A stretch of DNA of 14,801 bases from NCBI GenBank assembly GCA_024654345.1, contig JANLIN010000121.1, positions 1 to 14,801 of the forward strand. Direction: 5' to 3'. Below the pieces are notes generated by a model. That model worked only from the letters and a program-made list of their open reading frames with translations. It made no database searches and was not told the DNA's origin. This DNA comes from Candidatus Komeilibacteria bacterium (lineage in GTDB: Bacteria > Patescibacteriota > Patescibacteriia > UBA1558). The position numbers were made by a program, and so were the translations under genes. Every line of letters begins with the position of its first letter. The first letter of the stretch is position 1. This document shows, piece after piece, positions 5,549-13,162 of the stretch.

Positions 5549-6970
5549 ATGCAGAGAATCAAAACTATAGAAACAGTCGATAAGGCGAATCAAGAAGTTC
5601 TACTCAAGGGCTGGGTTAACGCGCGTCGCAATATGGGTAAGATCGCTTTTTTGGATTTGCGTGACCGGTGGGGAATCGTGCAGGTGGTGGGTGTGCCTTC
5701 CGAACTGGACGCGGCCTCGCAGGAGGCTCTGAAAGATATTCGACCGGAATACGTGGTAGCCATTCGCGGGATGGTGCAAAATAGGGGAGAAAAACAGATC
5801 AACCAAGACATGCCGACCGGTAGTATTGAAGTTTTGGCTAAGGAAATAACGGTTATTAACAAGGCGGATACGCCACCCTTTGAAATAGAAAACGAGGACC
5901 GACAGGCCAACGAGGAATTGCGTTTAAAATATCGGTATTTGGATCTGCGACATGAACGTATGAAAAACAATCTGGTGATTCGGCATGAGGTGATGCACTT
6001 TGCACGCAATTGGTTGAAGGATAACGGGTTTATCGAGATCCATACGCCGGTATTGACCAAGTCAACGCCGGAAGGCGCGCGTGATTATTTGGTGCCGTCG
6101 CGGATTCATCAGGGCAAATTCTTCGCCTTACCCCAGTCTCCCCAACAGTACAAGCAAATGTTGATGGTCGCCGGTATGGATCGGTATTTTCAGATCGCTC
6201 CCTGTTTCCGAGATGAAGATGCACGCGCCGATCGTAGTCCGGGTGAATTCTACCAGATTGATATGGAAATGAGTTTCATGTCGCAAGCGGAAATTCTGGA
6301 TTTGGTTGAATCCATGTTTACCACGATGATCAAAACTCTTTTTCCCGAAAAGAAATTGACATTTGATAAATGGCCACGGCTTGATTACCAAGAAGTAGTG
6401 TCGAAGTATGGAACCGATAAGCCGGACCTGCGGGAGAATAAGGAGGATCCGAATGAACTGGCTTTTGCCTTTATTATTAATTTTCCTCTGTTCACTGAAC
6501 AAAAGGCTGATGATTTTTTCCATGGTGCCGGTGATAAATGGGCGCCCTCGCATCACATGTTTACAGCGCCAAAACCAGAGGATGTGTCATTATTGGATAC
6601 TGATCCGGGGAAGGTGCGATCTTTGCAACATGATCTTGTTCTGAACGGTTGGGAGGTAGGTGGCGGTAGCGTGCGTATTCATGATCCGGCAGTACAGGAG
6701 AAAATTTTTGACTTGATTGGTTTTTCTGACAAGCAAAAGGCCCAATTCTCTCATCTTTTGGAGGCCTTCAAATATGGCGTACCGCCGCACGGGGGCATCG
6801 CGCCGGGATTTGATCGATTAGTTTCCATTTTGGCCGGCGAAAGAAGTATCAAAGAAGTGATCGCTTTCCCACTGACAGGTGACGCGCGAGATCCTCTGAT
6901 GGAGGCACCAGCGGAAGTAGCGACAGAACAGCTGGTTGAGCTGGGAATAAAAATCGATAAACAAAAGTAA
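5549..6970 (+). CDS. aspS: Aspartyl-tRNA synthetase (AspRS), short form without room for the GAD domain
   Basis: A 473-aa class IIb synthetase. The OB-fold anticodon-binding domain covers about residues 18-105 (GWVNARRNMGKIAFLDLRDRWG), the QSPQQYKQ substrate-binding segment is at 196-203, motif 2 is at 220-240 (FRDEDARADR then SPGEFYQIDME), and motif 3 is at 416-430 (GIAPGFDRLVSILAG). The RDED-RADR loop marks it as bacterial type. Bacterial AspRS is normally about 590 aa with a ~110-residue GAD insertion between motifs 2 and 3; here KPDLRENKED (291-300) runs almost directly into the next core strand (AFAFIINFPLF), so the insertion is absent. The gene starts with no SD. It leads a probable operon through rluB. 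Whether it also charges tRNA-Asn cannot be told from the sequence. Confidence 0.95.
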   Translation: MQRIKTIETVDKANQEVLLKGWVNARRNMGKIAFLDLRDRWGIVQVVGVPSELDAASQEALKDIRPEYVVAIRGMVQNRGEKQINQDMPTGSIEVLAKEITVINKADTPPFEIENEDRQANEELRLKYRYLDLRHERMKNNLVIRHEVMHFARNWLKDNGFIEIHTPVLTKSTPEGARDYLVPSRIHQGKFFALPQSPQQYKQMLMVAGMDRYFQIAPCFRDEDARADRSPGEFYQIDMEMSFMSQAEILDLVESMFTTMIKTLFPEKKLTFDKWPRLDYQEVVSKYGTDKPDLRENKEDPNELAFAFIINFPLFTEQKADDFFHGAGDKWAPSHHMFTAPKPEDVSLLDTDPGKVRSLQHDLVLNGWEVGGGSVRIHDPAVQEKIFDLIGFSDKQKAQFSHLLEAFKYGVPPHGGIAPGFDRLVSILAGERSIKEVIAFPLTGDARDPLMEAPAEVATEQLVELGIKIDKQK

Positions 6971-6972
6971 CC

Positions 6973-6987
6973 GCCATAATTTATGGC
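6973..6987. repeat. Perfect palindrome over the start codon of the winged-helix gene
   Basis: GCCATAA-T-TTATGGC is a 7-bp perfect inverted repeat with one central base, covering the ATG at 6983. It could be an operator-like half-site pair or simply chance; the one-base centre makes it a DNA rather than an RNA-hairpin element. Confidence 0.4.
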
Positions 6988-7279
6988 CACCCCACTGTCA
7001 GCCCTGCAGAAATATATCTTACTTACCGCTCTGGACCAAGGCCGAACCAAAGTTAATCGCGGAACGTTTATTGGGTATTATCGGAAATATCCCAAACACG
7101 TTAAAAGTCCCGGCAAAGTTTTGGCAGTCAGTGTCGACCGCTTGATAGCGCGCGGCTTGTTGACCGGCTATGGTGAAAAAACCAGGACGAAGCTGTTTAT
7201 CAGAGAAGTCAGATTGACCCCACTCGGGAGGAGATTGGCTAAAAAACTGCAGGGGGAACAAAAGCGTTTTACATTTTAA
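6983..7279 (+). CDS. Small winged-helix-like protein, 98 aa
   Basis: A basic protein whose pattern fits a winged helix: LSALQKYILLTALDQG (helix 1), then NRGTFIGYYRKY, then a likely recognition helix KVLAVSVDRLIARGLL (about 45-60), a wing-like strand pair (GYGEKTRTKLFIREVRLT) and a basic C-terminal helix (PLGRRLAKKLQG). Such domains usually bind DNA, sometimes RNA or protein. It starts 12 nt after aspS and ends 4 nt before the YbaK-like gene, so it is part of that operon. No SD precedes the ATG. I do not recognise a named family; a MarR/PadR-like fold is only a structural guess. The palindrome over its own start codon is a candidate site for autoregulation. Confidence 0.8.
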   Translation: MATPLSALQKYILLTALDQGRTKVNRGTFIGYYRKYPKHVKSPGKVLAVSVDRLIARGLLTGYGEKTRTKLFIREVRLTPLGRRLAKKLQGEQKRFTF

Positions 7280-7283
7280 ATAT

Positions 7284-7868
7284 ATGCATAGCAAACTAGA
7301 AAAAAAAATTGAATCAACCGGTACCCGGGCAACGGTTATTGAACATCGGAAAGTTTTTACCGCCTATGATGCCGCGCAGACGATGCGTCGGAAACTGGAA
7401 GAAATCGTCAAAACTTTATTGGTCCAAGGCGGCGAGCAATTCTATTTGGTCCACGTGCCGGCCAACAAAAACATAGACTTGAAGAAGTTGGCCAAGGTGA
7501 TTGGTGTCAACAAGGTTACCATTCCGAAAGAAAAGGCCTTGTTGAAACAATTGAAGATAAAACCCGGCAAAATGGCGGCCTTTGGCTTTGTTTACAAGCT
7601 TCCTGACGTCGTGGATAAAAACTTGCGCAAAGCAAAAAAGGTCATCTTTGCATCGGGTGAGCTAACTGCCAGTCTGGAGATGTCAGTCAGTGATTTCCTC
7701 AAGCTGACTGATCAGTATATAGAAGGTGTATTCACTGTCGCAAAAAAATTACCCAAGCCGGCCTCGCGGCAAAAGTCCAAGCCAAAAACCAAATCTAAGA
7801 AAAAGACCGCCACCAAAAAGGTAGTCAAGAAGAAAAGTAGTAAGATCATTAAACGTCGGCGCCAATAA
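7284..7868 (+). CDS. YbaK/EbsC-type aminoacyl-tRNA deacylase domain protein with basic tail
   Basis: Residues about 20-150 match the YbaK/ProRS-INS editing domain, which hydrolyses mischarged tRNAs in trans. Visible marks are VKTLL (41-46) with the conserved lysine (K43, like K46 of YbaK), the strand FYLVHVPANKNIDLKKLAK, the PGKMAAFGF segment near 94-102 (in place of the GxxSPFG loop) and the FASGELTASLEMS strand near 122-134. The last ~40 residues (about 154-194) are a Lys/Arg/Ser/Thr tail ending RRRQ, not part of the family core, and could bind tRNA or rRNA. Placement beside aspS fits a role in translation quality control. Substrate specificity (Cys-tRNA-Pro, Ala-tRNA-Pro or other) cannot be assigned. 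The stop overlaps the scpA start (TAATG). Confidence 0.85.
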   Translation: MHSKLEKKIESTGTRATVIEHRKVFTAYDAAQTMRRKLEEIVKTLLVQGGEQFYLVHVPANKNIDLKKLAKVIGVNKVTIPKEKALLKQLKIKPGKMAAFGFVYKLPDVVDKNLRKAKKVIFASGELTASLEMSVSDFLKLTDQYIEGVFTVAKKLPKPASRQKSKPKTKSKKKTATKKVVKKKSSKIIKRRRQ

Positions 7869-8590
7869 TGGAGATGACTTACCACATAAAGATAGAAAAA
7901 TTTGAGGGCCCATTGGATTTGCTCTTACAGTTGATTGAGCAACAAAAAATGGATATCACCGAGATCGCTCTCAACAAAGTCACCGATCAGTATATTCAAT
8001 ATATTCACGAAGCTAGTTCTATCAATCCGGAGGAGTTGGCGGATTTTCTCTTGGTAGCCGCCAAACTTCTTTATTTGAAATCAAAAGAAATAATCCCCTC
8101 CGCCATTTGGGAGGAGGAGGAGATGAGTGTGGATCTCGAAACGCAGCTAAAAATTTATAAAGAGTTCCACGAAGCCAGTATGAAGCTGGAGAAGATGGCG
8201 ATAGCACAGAATTTTACTTACAGTCGTTTTTTGCCCTTGAAGCAACAAGTAGAACCTGGTTTTTATCCGCCGCGAGAGCTTGATTTGAATTTCATGCGTG
8301 ATCTTTTCGCCAATGTTTTGAAAAGATTGGAGCCGATAATATCAATTCCGATCAGCATCATAGAGAAGACGATTACCGTGACTGAGAAAATCATGCAAAT
8401 CAAGGAGGCTATTCGCCAAAGCTTATCCATAAATTTCCATAAACTGCTGGAGAAAGGTAACCGATCAGATGTCATAGTTAGTTTTTTGGCGATGTTGGAG
8501 TTGGTTAAGCAGCAAGAGGTCGATATCGACCAGGCGACTCTTTTTTCTGACATTACAATCAAAAGACTGCAGGCGCGAGATAGTAAATAA
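7868..8590 (+). CDS. scpA: Segregation and condensation protein A (kleisin of SMC-ScpAB)
   Basis: A 240-aa kleisin. The N-terminal motif FEGPLDLLLQLIEQQKMDI (12-30) is diagnostic, followed by ITEIALNKVTDQYIQYI and LADFLLVAAKLLYLKSKEIIP (57-77). A mid-region linker and a C-terminal winged-helix part (SDVIVSFLAMLELVKQQEVDIDQ) that contacts the SMC head follow. ScpA bridges SMC heads and binds ScpB, compacting and segregating the chromosome. The start ATG overlaps the previous stop by one base; an in-frame ATG two codons later (7874, MTYHIKIE) is equally possible. scpB follows after 20 nt. No smc gene lies in the window. Confidence 0.95.
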   Translation: MEMTYHIKIEKFEGPLDLLLQLIEQQKMDITEIALNKVTDQYIQYIHEASSINPEELADFLLVAAKLLYLKSKEIIPSAIWEEEEMSVDLETQLKIYKEFHEASMKLEKMAIAQNFTYSRFLPLKQQVEPGFYPPRELDLNFMRDLFANVLKRLEPIISIPISIIEKTITVTEKIMQIKEAIRQSLSINFHKLLEKGNRSDVIVSFLAMLELVKQQEVDIDQATLFSDITIKRLQARDSK

Positions 8591-8610
8591 TTCAATGTAT
8601 ATTTCGATAA

Positions 8611-9354
8611 ATGGATAAAAACAAAACAGTAATTCAATTGGAAAGTCTCTTATTGGTAGCCAGTAAACCCCTGGGGTTAAAAAAACTACAGAGTCTTCTC
8701 GGCGCTAAGTCGGAAGAGCTCAAGGAGGCTCTTTTCGTGCTACAGGATAGGTATAATCGTCCGGATAGCGGAGTGCGTATATTATTGAATAACGATGCCG
8801 TCCAGCTGGCCACTAGCCCGGAGGCAAGCGAACTGGTGAAAGATTTTCTGAAAGACGAAACAACCGGTGAGCTTACTCGTCCGTCATTGGAAACTTTAAC
8901 CATCATTGCTTATCGACAGCCGGTTACCAAGGCGGAGTTGGAGCAAATTCGAGGCGTGAATTGTAGTCTGATTCTTCGTAATTTAATGATTCGTGGTCTA
9001 GTGGAAAGCTGGGAAGATAAAAAACTTTTGACGACCTACTACGGCGTGACCCATGAATTCCTACGTTTTCTCGGTATAAATTCCGCCGCTGAGTTGCCTG
9101 ATTTTGAAAAGCTGAACAATCTTGACCATTTACAAAAACTGTTTTCCACCGGAGAAGACGGAGAGAGTATTGCTTTCAGCGACCAGACACCGGCGGACAT
9201 TGCCTCTGACAGCGGGCTAACTGGAAACGTCCTCGGAGATGAAACAGACGCCAGTACTGAAAATGATGACAAAATAGAGGATGATAACGATGATAGCGGT
9301 AATGACGATGACAATGATGAGGAGGGGGAGCTGAAAGTAAATATTTACCGCTGA
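8611..9354 (+). CDS. scpB: Segregation and condensation protein B with acidic C-terminal tail
   Basis: ScpB, partner of ScpA in the SMC condensin complex, 247 aa. Two winged-helix domains make up the core: residues about 5-80 (IQLESLLLVASKPLGLKKLQSLLG) and 85-165, the latter with the hallmark RPSLETLTIIAYRQPVTKAEL and IRGV, then LIIRGLVE-like (NLMIRGLVESWED) and TYYGVTHEFLRFLGI. After about residue 180 comes a tail that from about 205 to 240 is dominated by Asp, Glu and Asn (DDNDDSGNDDDNDEEGE), longer and more acidic than in typical ScpB. The gene ends in TGA overlapping the ATG of the next gene (ATGA-type). The start has no SD. Confidence 0.95.
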   Translation: MDKNKTVIQLESLLLVASKPLGLKKLQSLLGAKSEELKEALFVLQDRYNRPDSGVRILLNNDAVQLATSPEASELVKDFLKDETTGELTRPSLETLTIIAYRQPVTKAELEQIRGVNCSLILRNLMIRGLVESWEDKKLLTTYYGVTHEFLRFLGINSAAELPDFEKLNNLDHLQKLFSTGEDGESIAFSDQTPADIASDSGLTGNVLGDETDASTENDDKIEDDNDDSGNDDDNDEEGELKVNIYR

Positions 9355-10040
9355 TGCGTCTGCATAAGTTTTTAGCTGGGGCCGGACTAGCCTCGCGCCG
9401 GGCGGCGGAGGGCATTATTAGCGCTGGTAAAGTGAAAGTTAATGGTGAGATTGTGCGGACCATGGGTTTCCAAATAGATCCGACCAAGGATGATATAACA
9501 GCCTATGGAAAAAAGGTTACGCTTCCAGAAGGAAAAATATATCTGATAATGAATAAACCGGTGGGTTATATTACGACCAAGTCAGATCCGCAGGGTCGGC
9601 CCACCGTCTTTAGTCTGTTACCAAAGTGTTATCAGACGTTATTTCCGGTCGGCCGCCTAGACCGAGATAGTGAGGGGCTTTTGTTGTTTACAAATGATGG
9701 GGAGCTGGCGCAACGGTTACTTCATCCTCGCTATCAGCATGAGAAAGAATATATGGTTCAAGTGGACGGCGCGGTCACTACAACTCTCGCCAAAACTTTG
9801 TTGATCGGTGTGAAATTGTCTGAGGGATTGGCCCGCGCTGACAAAGTGGTTGTTCATAAACCGGACACTTTGCGAATAGTGATTCATCAGGGATGGAAAA
9901 GACAAATTAGGAGGATGCTTAAAAGTTTGGGTTATGACACGTTGATGTTAAAGCGAGTTCGTCTCGGGCGACTCCAATTGCCCGTTCGTCTTCAGCCGGG
10001 CGAGGTCAAGGAAGTAAAAAAAGGAGATATAATAGTTTAG
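9354..10040 (+). CDS. rluB: RluB/RsuA-family rRNA pseudouridine synthase
   Basis: A 228-aa pseudouridine synthase. An S4 RNA-binding domain sits at residues 1-48 (MRLHKFLAGAGLASRRAAEG). The catalytic domain holds GRLDRDSEGLLLFTNDG with catalytic Asp103, then LLHPRYQHEKEY, and the C-terminal QGWKRQIRRMLKSLGY typical of RsuA/RluB/RluE/RluF. The family isomerises uridines in 16S or 23S rRNA. The scpA-scpB-rluB order, widely conserved in Firmicutes and other bacteria, favours RluB (23S rRNA, position 2605 in E. coli numbering) over RsuA. Its start overlaps the scpB stop. No convincing terminator follows; a T8 tract at 10093-10100 lacks a good stem. Confidence 0.92.
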   Translation: MRLHKFLAGAGLASRRAAEGIISAGKVKVNGEIVRTMGFQIDPTKDDITAYGKKVTLPEGKIYLIMNKPVGYITTKSDPQGRPTVFSLLPKCYQTLFPVGRLDRDSEGLLLFTNDGELAQRLLHPRYQHEKEYMVQVDGAVTTTLAKTLLIGVKLSEGLARADKVVVHKPDTLRIVIHQGWKRQIRRMLKSLGYDTLMLKRVRLGRLQLPVRLQPGEVKEVKKGDIIV

Positions 10041-10099
10041 AAACGGACGGTCACCAAAGTATTATGAGCGGCGATTAATTAGGACACTGGCCTTTTTTT

Positions 10100-10108
10100 T
10101 GGTATAAT
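10100..10108 (+). promoter_or_regulatory. Extended -10 promoter of the dacA operon
   Basis: TGG-TATAAT (10100-10108) is a consensus extended -10 element. The -35 position (about 10080-10085, TAGGAC) is poor, as expected for an extended -10 promoter. Transcription would begin near 10115, leaving a leader of about 26 nt without an SD. Confidence 0.7.
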
Positions 10109-10140
10109 TACCTCAAATATTAGGGAAAAACAAACTTTAA

Positions 10141-11061
10141 ATGTTTTGGAATTTTTTACTGAATATAGCTGTATTGTGGCAAGTTGTATCGCCGACGACG
10201 GTCCTGCCGGCCCAAACTATAAATTTGGCACCTGACAACAGTAGGGTGGATTTTTTAGCGGGTAGAGTATCGGTGGCGGCACCTTACTTGTTAAACAAAG
10301 ATTCTCTCGGCGTAGCGGTCAGCGCCAAGGCGGCGGCGGTAGTGGACGTTCAGACACAAGCGGTACTATGGCAAAAAAATATAGAGGCTGTTTTGCCGAT
10401 TGCCAGTCTAACAAAATTAATGACTGTGCTGACCTGGCGAGATTACAATGTGCCGCTTGATAAAACCATGATAGTGTCGGCGGAAGATTATCGAGAGGGG
10501 GGTCGCGCTTATATTTACCGCGGGGAGGAGATAGCGGTGGAGGATCTGCTGGCTTCAGTATTGATAGCCTCTGACAACACAGCGGCCGTAGTCCTGGCTA
10601 GGAGCACCGGATTGAATGAACCTCAGTTTGTGGCGGCCATGAATGCCAAGGCGGCGGCGATCGGTCTTAGACAAAGTGTCTTTGTGGAGCCGACCGGATT
10701 GTCGGGGTTAAATAAAGCGTCGGTAGCCGATCTGATATTGTTATCTGAGATGGTCTTCGCTGATGAACAGCTAGCTTCCTATCTCAATCGTGTCAGCCAT
10801 AGTTATCGCATACTGAACAACAACCGCTTGAATTCATTTGCTTCGACTAATGCTTTACTAAATAGCTATCTGTCAGTAGTAGCGGGTAAGACCGGTTATT
10901 CGGAAGAAGCGGGTGGATGCCTGTCTGTCAGGGTGAAGGTAGGCGGGCGAGAACTGCAGGTCATACTTTTGGGTTCGGAGGATCAATATACACGGTTTCA
11001 AGAAGCCAAAAGTCTGGCGCAATGGGTTTATGATAATTATGAATGGCCGTCACAGCAATGA
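10141..11061 (+). CDS. dacA: D-alanyl-D-alanine carboxypeptidase/endopeptidase (S11 family, low-molecular-weight PBP)
   Basis: A 306-aa penicillin-binding protein of peptidase family S11 that trims the terminal D-Ala of peptidoglycan stem peptides outside the membrane. The active-site triad of motifs is intact: SLTK (Ser89, Lys92), SDN (144-146) and KTG (250-252). The first ~25 residues form a signal peptide or anchor (FWNFLLNIAVLWQVV then PAQT). The protein is much shorter than PBP5 and lacks its C-terminal beta domain and amphipathic anchor, resembling PBP7/8 in size, so it could be an endopeptidase. It heads a five-gene operon; its TGA overlaps the next ATG. The symbol follows general family use. 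Confidence 0.9.
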   Translation: MFWNFLLNIAVLWQVVSPTTVLPAQTINLAPDNSRVDFLAGRVSVAAPYLLNKDSLGVAVSAKAAAVVDVQTQAVLWQKNIEAVLPIASLTKLMTVLTWRDYNVPLDKTMIVSAEDYREGGRAYIYRGEEIAVEDLLASVLIASDNTAAVVLARSTGLNEPQFVAAMNAKAAAIGLRQSVFVEPTGLSGLNKASVADLILLSEMVFADEQLASYLNRVSHSYRILNNNRLNSFASTNALLNSYLSVVAGKTGYSEEAGGCLSVRVKVGGRELQVILLGSEDQYTRFQEAKSLAQWVYDNYEWPSQQ

Positions 11062-11537
11062 CAGAACTTTTTTTATTATTACAACCTTACTTGAAAATAT
11101 TTTGGCTGGCTATGTTACCGGCGACCGAACTGCGGGCGGCCATACCACTGGGGCTGATTGCATGGCAATTGGATCCTTGGCTAACGTATTTCGTGGCCAT
11201 CATAGGAAATTTCATTCCGGCGTTGGTGCTTATAGTTGGCTTGGAAAAAGCCGATAAAATAATGCATAGCCGTGACAACTGGATTACTCGTCTATATCAT
11301 CGCTATGTCGATCATTTGCGCGGAAAAGCGGCGCCAAAGGTGGCAAAATACGGATATTTTGCGTTGTTACTGTTTGTAGCGCTGCCGGTACCCGGCACCG
11401 GCGCTTGGTCCGGTACGATAATTTCGTGGCTATTTGGGATGCGCAAAGGCAAGTCACTGAGCGCCATTGGAATAGGAATAATGATCGCCGGAGTGATAGT
11501 GACGCTTTTTTCAACGGGAATAATAAAATTTATCTAA
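11058..11537 (+). CDS. Small multidrug-export family membrane protein (Sm_multidrug_ex, COG2426)
   Basis: A 159-aa integral membrane protein with about four hydrophobic segments. The signatures LPATELRAAIPLG (about 20-32) and FVALPVPGTGAWSG (about 107-120) are characteristic of the COG2426 putative small multidrug export family. The family name is historical; transport activity has little direct proof, and the PxPGTG element recalls DedA-type membrane proteins with re-entrant loops. I chose the ATG at 11058 because it overlaps the dacA stop as ATGA; an in-frame ATG at 11043 would add five residues. No SD precedes either. Next to a peptidoglycan carboxypeptidase, a lipid-carrier or envelope role is as plausible as drug export. 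Confidence 0.85.
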   Translation: MTELFLLLQPYLKIFWLAMLPATELRAAIPLGLIAWQLDPWLTYFVAIIGNFIPALVLIVGLEKADKIMHSRDNWITRLYHRYVDHLRGKAAPKVAKYGYFALLLFVALPVPGTGAWSGTIISWLFGMRKGKSLSAIGIGIMIAGVIVTLFSTGIIKFI

Positions 11538-11541
11538 ATTT

Positions 11542-12294
11542 ATGAAATATATAGTAGCCAACTGGAAGTCAAATTTATTACCTCAACAAACCCGTCAGCA
11601 GGTTTCATGGTGGAAGAAAAAATCCAGTCAACAATGGCCGGTGAAAAGAAAATTGATCATCTGTGGTGGATGGACGGATTATATGACTAGCGATCGTTTC
11701 AAAAGTACAAAAGTGGACTGGGGTGTGCAGAATCTGAGTGTCTATGGACGAGGTGCTTATACAGGCGAGGCGGCGGCTGAGACTTTGAAAAATCTTGGTT
11801 TCAAATATTCTATCATTGGTCATTCGGAAAGACGAAGATTGCTGGGAGAGACGGATAGCGATATAAGTGCAAAACTAAAACAAGCTGTGACACATAAAAT
11901 CACACCGATTGTCTGTATTGGTGAGACAGTAGAGGAACGAAGCGCCGGTCAAACTCGGAACGCTCTGCGACGTCAGATTAAAAATATATTCAGCGACCTA
12001 AAGCCGGGTGGTGATCTCCTTATTGCTTATGAGCCGGCCTGGGCGATCAGCACACAACGCGTGGACACCGAAATTAATCCGGTGGAAATGGGCAAGACGA
12101 TTGGGATTCTGAAACAGTTTTTGACAGAGGTATTGCCGGCGTCCTATGTGAGTACAAAAGTCCGTATTATCTATGGTGGTAGTGTGGACGGGAAAAATGC
12201 TACTGACTTATTGGCCGCCGGTTTTGACGGGTTACTGGTTGGCGGTGCCAGTCTGGAGCCGGTGGAACTCTGGAAAATAATTAACTCTAAATAA
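11542..12294 (+). CDS. tpiA: Triosephosphate isomerase (EC 5.3.1.1)
   Basis: TIM barrel of 250 aa interconverting dihydroxyacetone phosphate and glyceraldehyde 3-phosphate. Catalytic residues are in place: Lys9 in NWKSN, His94 in IIGHSERR and Glu164 in AYEPAW. The phosphate-binding YGGSVDGKNA (211-220) and LLVGGASL (231-238) are conserved. The flexible lid, usually PVWAIGTG, reads PAWAISTQ followed by RVDT, an unusual variant that removes both Gly of the usual GTG hinge. The region at 12-36 is rich in Gln, Lys and Trp and looks divergent. It starts 4 nt after the membrane protein gene without an SD and ends one base before fba. Confidence 0.95.
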   Translation: MKYIVANWKSNLLPQQTRQQVSWWKKKSSQQWPVKRKLIICGGWTDYMTSDRFKSTKVDWGVQNLSVYGRGAYTGEAAAETLKNLGFKYSIIGHSERRRLLGETDSDISAKLKQAVTHKITPIVCIGETVEERSAGQTRNALRRQIKNIFSDLKPGGDLLIAYEPAWAISTQRVDTEINPVEMGKTIGILKQFLTEVLPASYVSTKVRIIYGGSVDGKNATDLLAAGFDGLLVGGASLEPVELWKIINSK

Positions 12295-12295
12295 C

Positions 12296-13162
12296 ATGAT
12301 TGTTCATATAAAAAAAATTATCAGACACGCCCAACGAAGTGGTTACGCGGTCGGGGCGTTCAATACTATCAATTTGGAAACTACGCAGGGTATAGTAAAT
12401 GGCGGGGTGACGGCAAAATCGCCCCTTATCATCCAAGTGAGTGAAAAAACCATTCGCTATGCTGGTCTCAGCTCGATCTACGCTTTGATAACTGATATGG
12501 CTCAGACTTTGGGTAAAAAAGTTCCGATTGCGGTCCATCTTGATCATGGTCATTCCTTGGAGATTATAAAGGATTGTATCGCGATCGGCTTTTCATCAGT
12601 CCATTATGATGGGTCGGAGTTACCGTTTGCTGAGAACATTCGTCAGACAAAAAAAGCCGTTCTTTACGGACATCGTCGTGGCGTCTGGGTACAAGGGGAG
12701 CTGGGCAGGATAATGGGAAAAGAGGGGTTGGTAAAAATAACGGGCGAGAGTCGGGCGGCTGAAGGCTTCACGAAGCCTGACCAGGTGAAAGAATTTGTGA
12801 GAAAAACCGGCGTTGACACCTTGGCCGTTTCGATCGGGACTCTGCATGGAAGTTTTAGTGGCGTCGAGAAGGTGGATTTGGACCTTTTGCGGCAGGTGAG
12901 GCACCTAACAAAGGTACCGCTGGTTTTGCATGGCGGCTCAGGCCTATCTTCCAAGGACTTGCGTCAAAGCGTCAAAGAAGGTATAACTATTGTGAATATC
13001 GACACCTCACTGCGCATAGCCTTCGTCGAAAGTTTGCGGAAACACCTAGGGCAAAACTCAAAAATGGTTGATTTTAGACCTTCTTTTGAAAAAGCTTCAG
13101 TGGCCATAACGCGAGAGGTGGTACAAAGGTGTAAGTCTTTAGGAACATATAACCAGTTATAA
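12296..13162 (+). CDS. fba: Class II fructose-bisphosphate aldolase (EC 4.1.2.13)
   Basis: A 288-aa zinc-dependent aldolase. It cleaves fructose 1,6-bisphosphate into the two triose phosphates, feeding the adjacent tpiA step. Seen are AVGAFNTINLE (18-28), the HLDHG motif (81-85; catalytic Asp83 and zinc ligand His84), YDGSELPFAENI (104-115), GELGRI (134-139), the zinc ligands His184 (GTLHG) and His212 (LHGGSG), and the phosphate-binding NIDTSLRIAF (234-243). The usual GG-ED following GELG is changed to MGKEG, a mild departure. The class II family also includes tagatose-bisphosphate aldolases, which cannot be excluded, but pairing with tpiA favours glycolysis. Its TAA is followed at once by the ATG of the TPR gene. 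Confidence 0.93.
   Translation: MIVHIKKIIRHAQRSGYAVGAFNTINLETTQGIVNGGVTAKSPLIIQVSEKTIRYAGLSSIYALITDMAQTLGKKVPIAVHLDHGHSLEIIKDCIAIGFSSVHYDGSELPFAENIRQTKKAVLYGHRRGVWVQGELGRIMGKEGLVKITGESRAAEGFTKPDQVKEFVRKTGVDTLAVSIGTLHGSFSGVEKVDLDLLRQVRHLTKVPLVLHGGSGLSSKDLRQSVKEGITIVNIDTSLRIAFVESLRKHLGQNSKMVDFRPSFEKASVAITREVVQRCKSLGTYNQL

Noticed and set aside
5476..5549. aspS promoter at TATTAT near 5485 and the repeated ATTAATGTTC words at about 5476 and 5533
   Set aside because: No acceptable -35 box at 16-18 nt, and the short similarity in AT-rich sequence may be chance; aspS must have a promoter here but I cannot place it.
5590..6060. Long minus-strand frame of 156 codons inside aspS
   Set aside because: Antisense to a conserved OB-fold and catalytic core; Ser/Arg-rich composition and no start signal mark it as a shadow.
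10041..10100. Intrinsic terminator for the aspS-rluB operon
   Set aside because: A T8 tract follows GGCC, but the best partner (GGTCA near 10049) leaves a loop of over 30 nt and a 5-bp stem with a wobble; not convincing.
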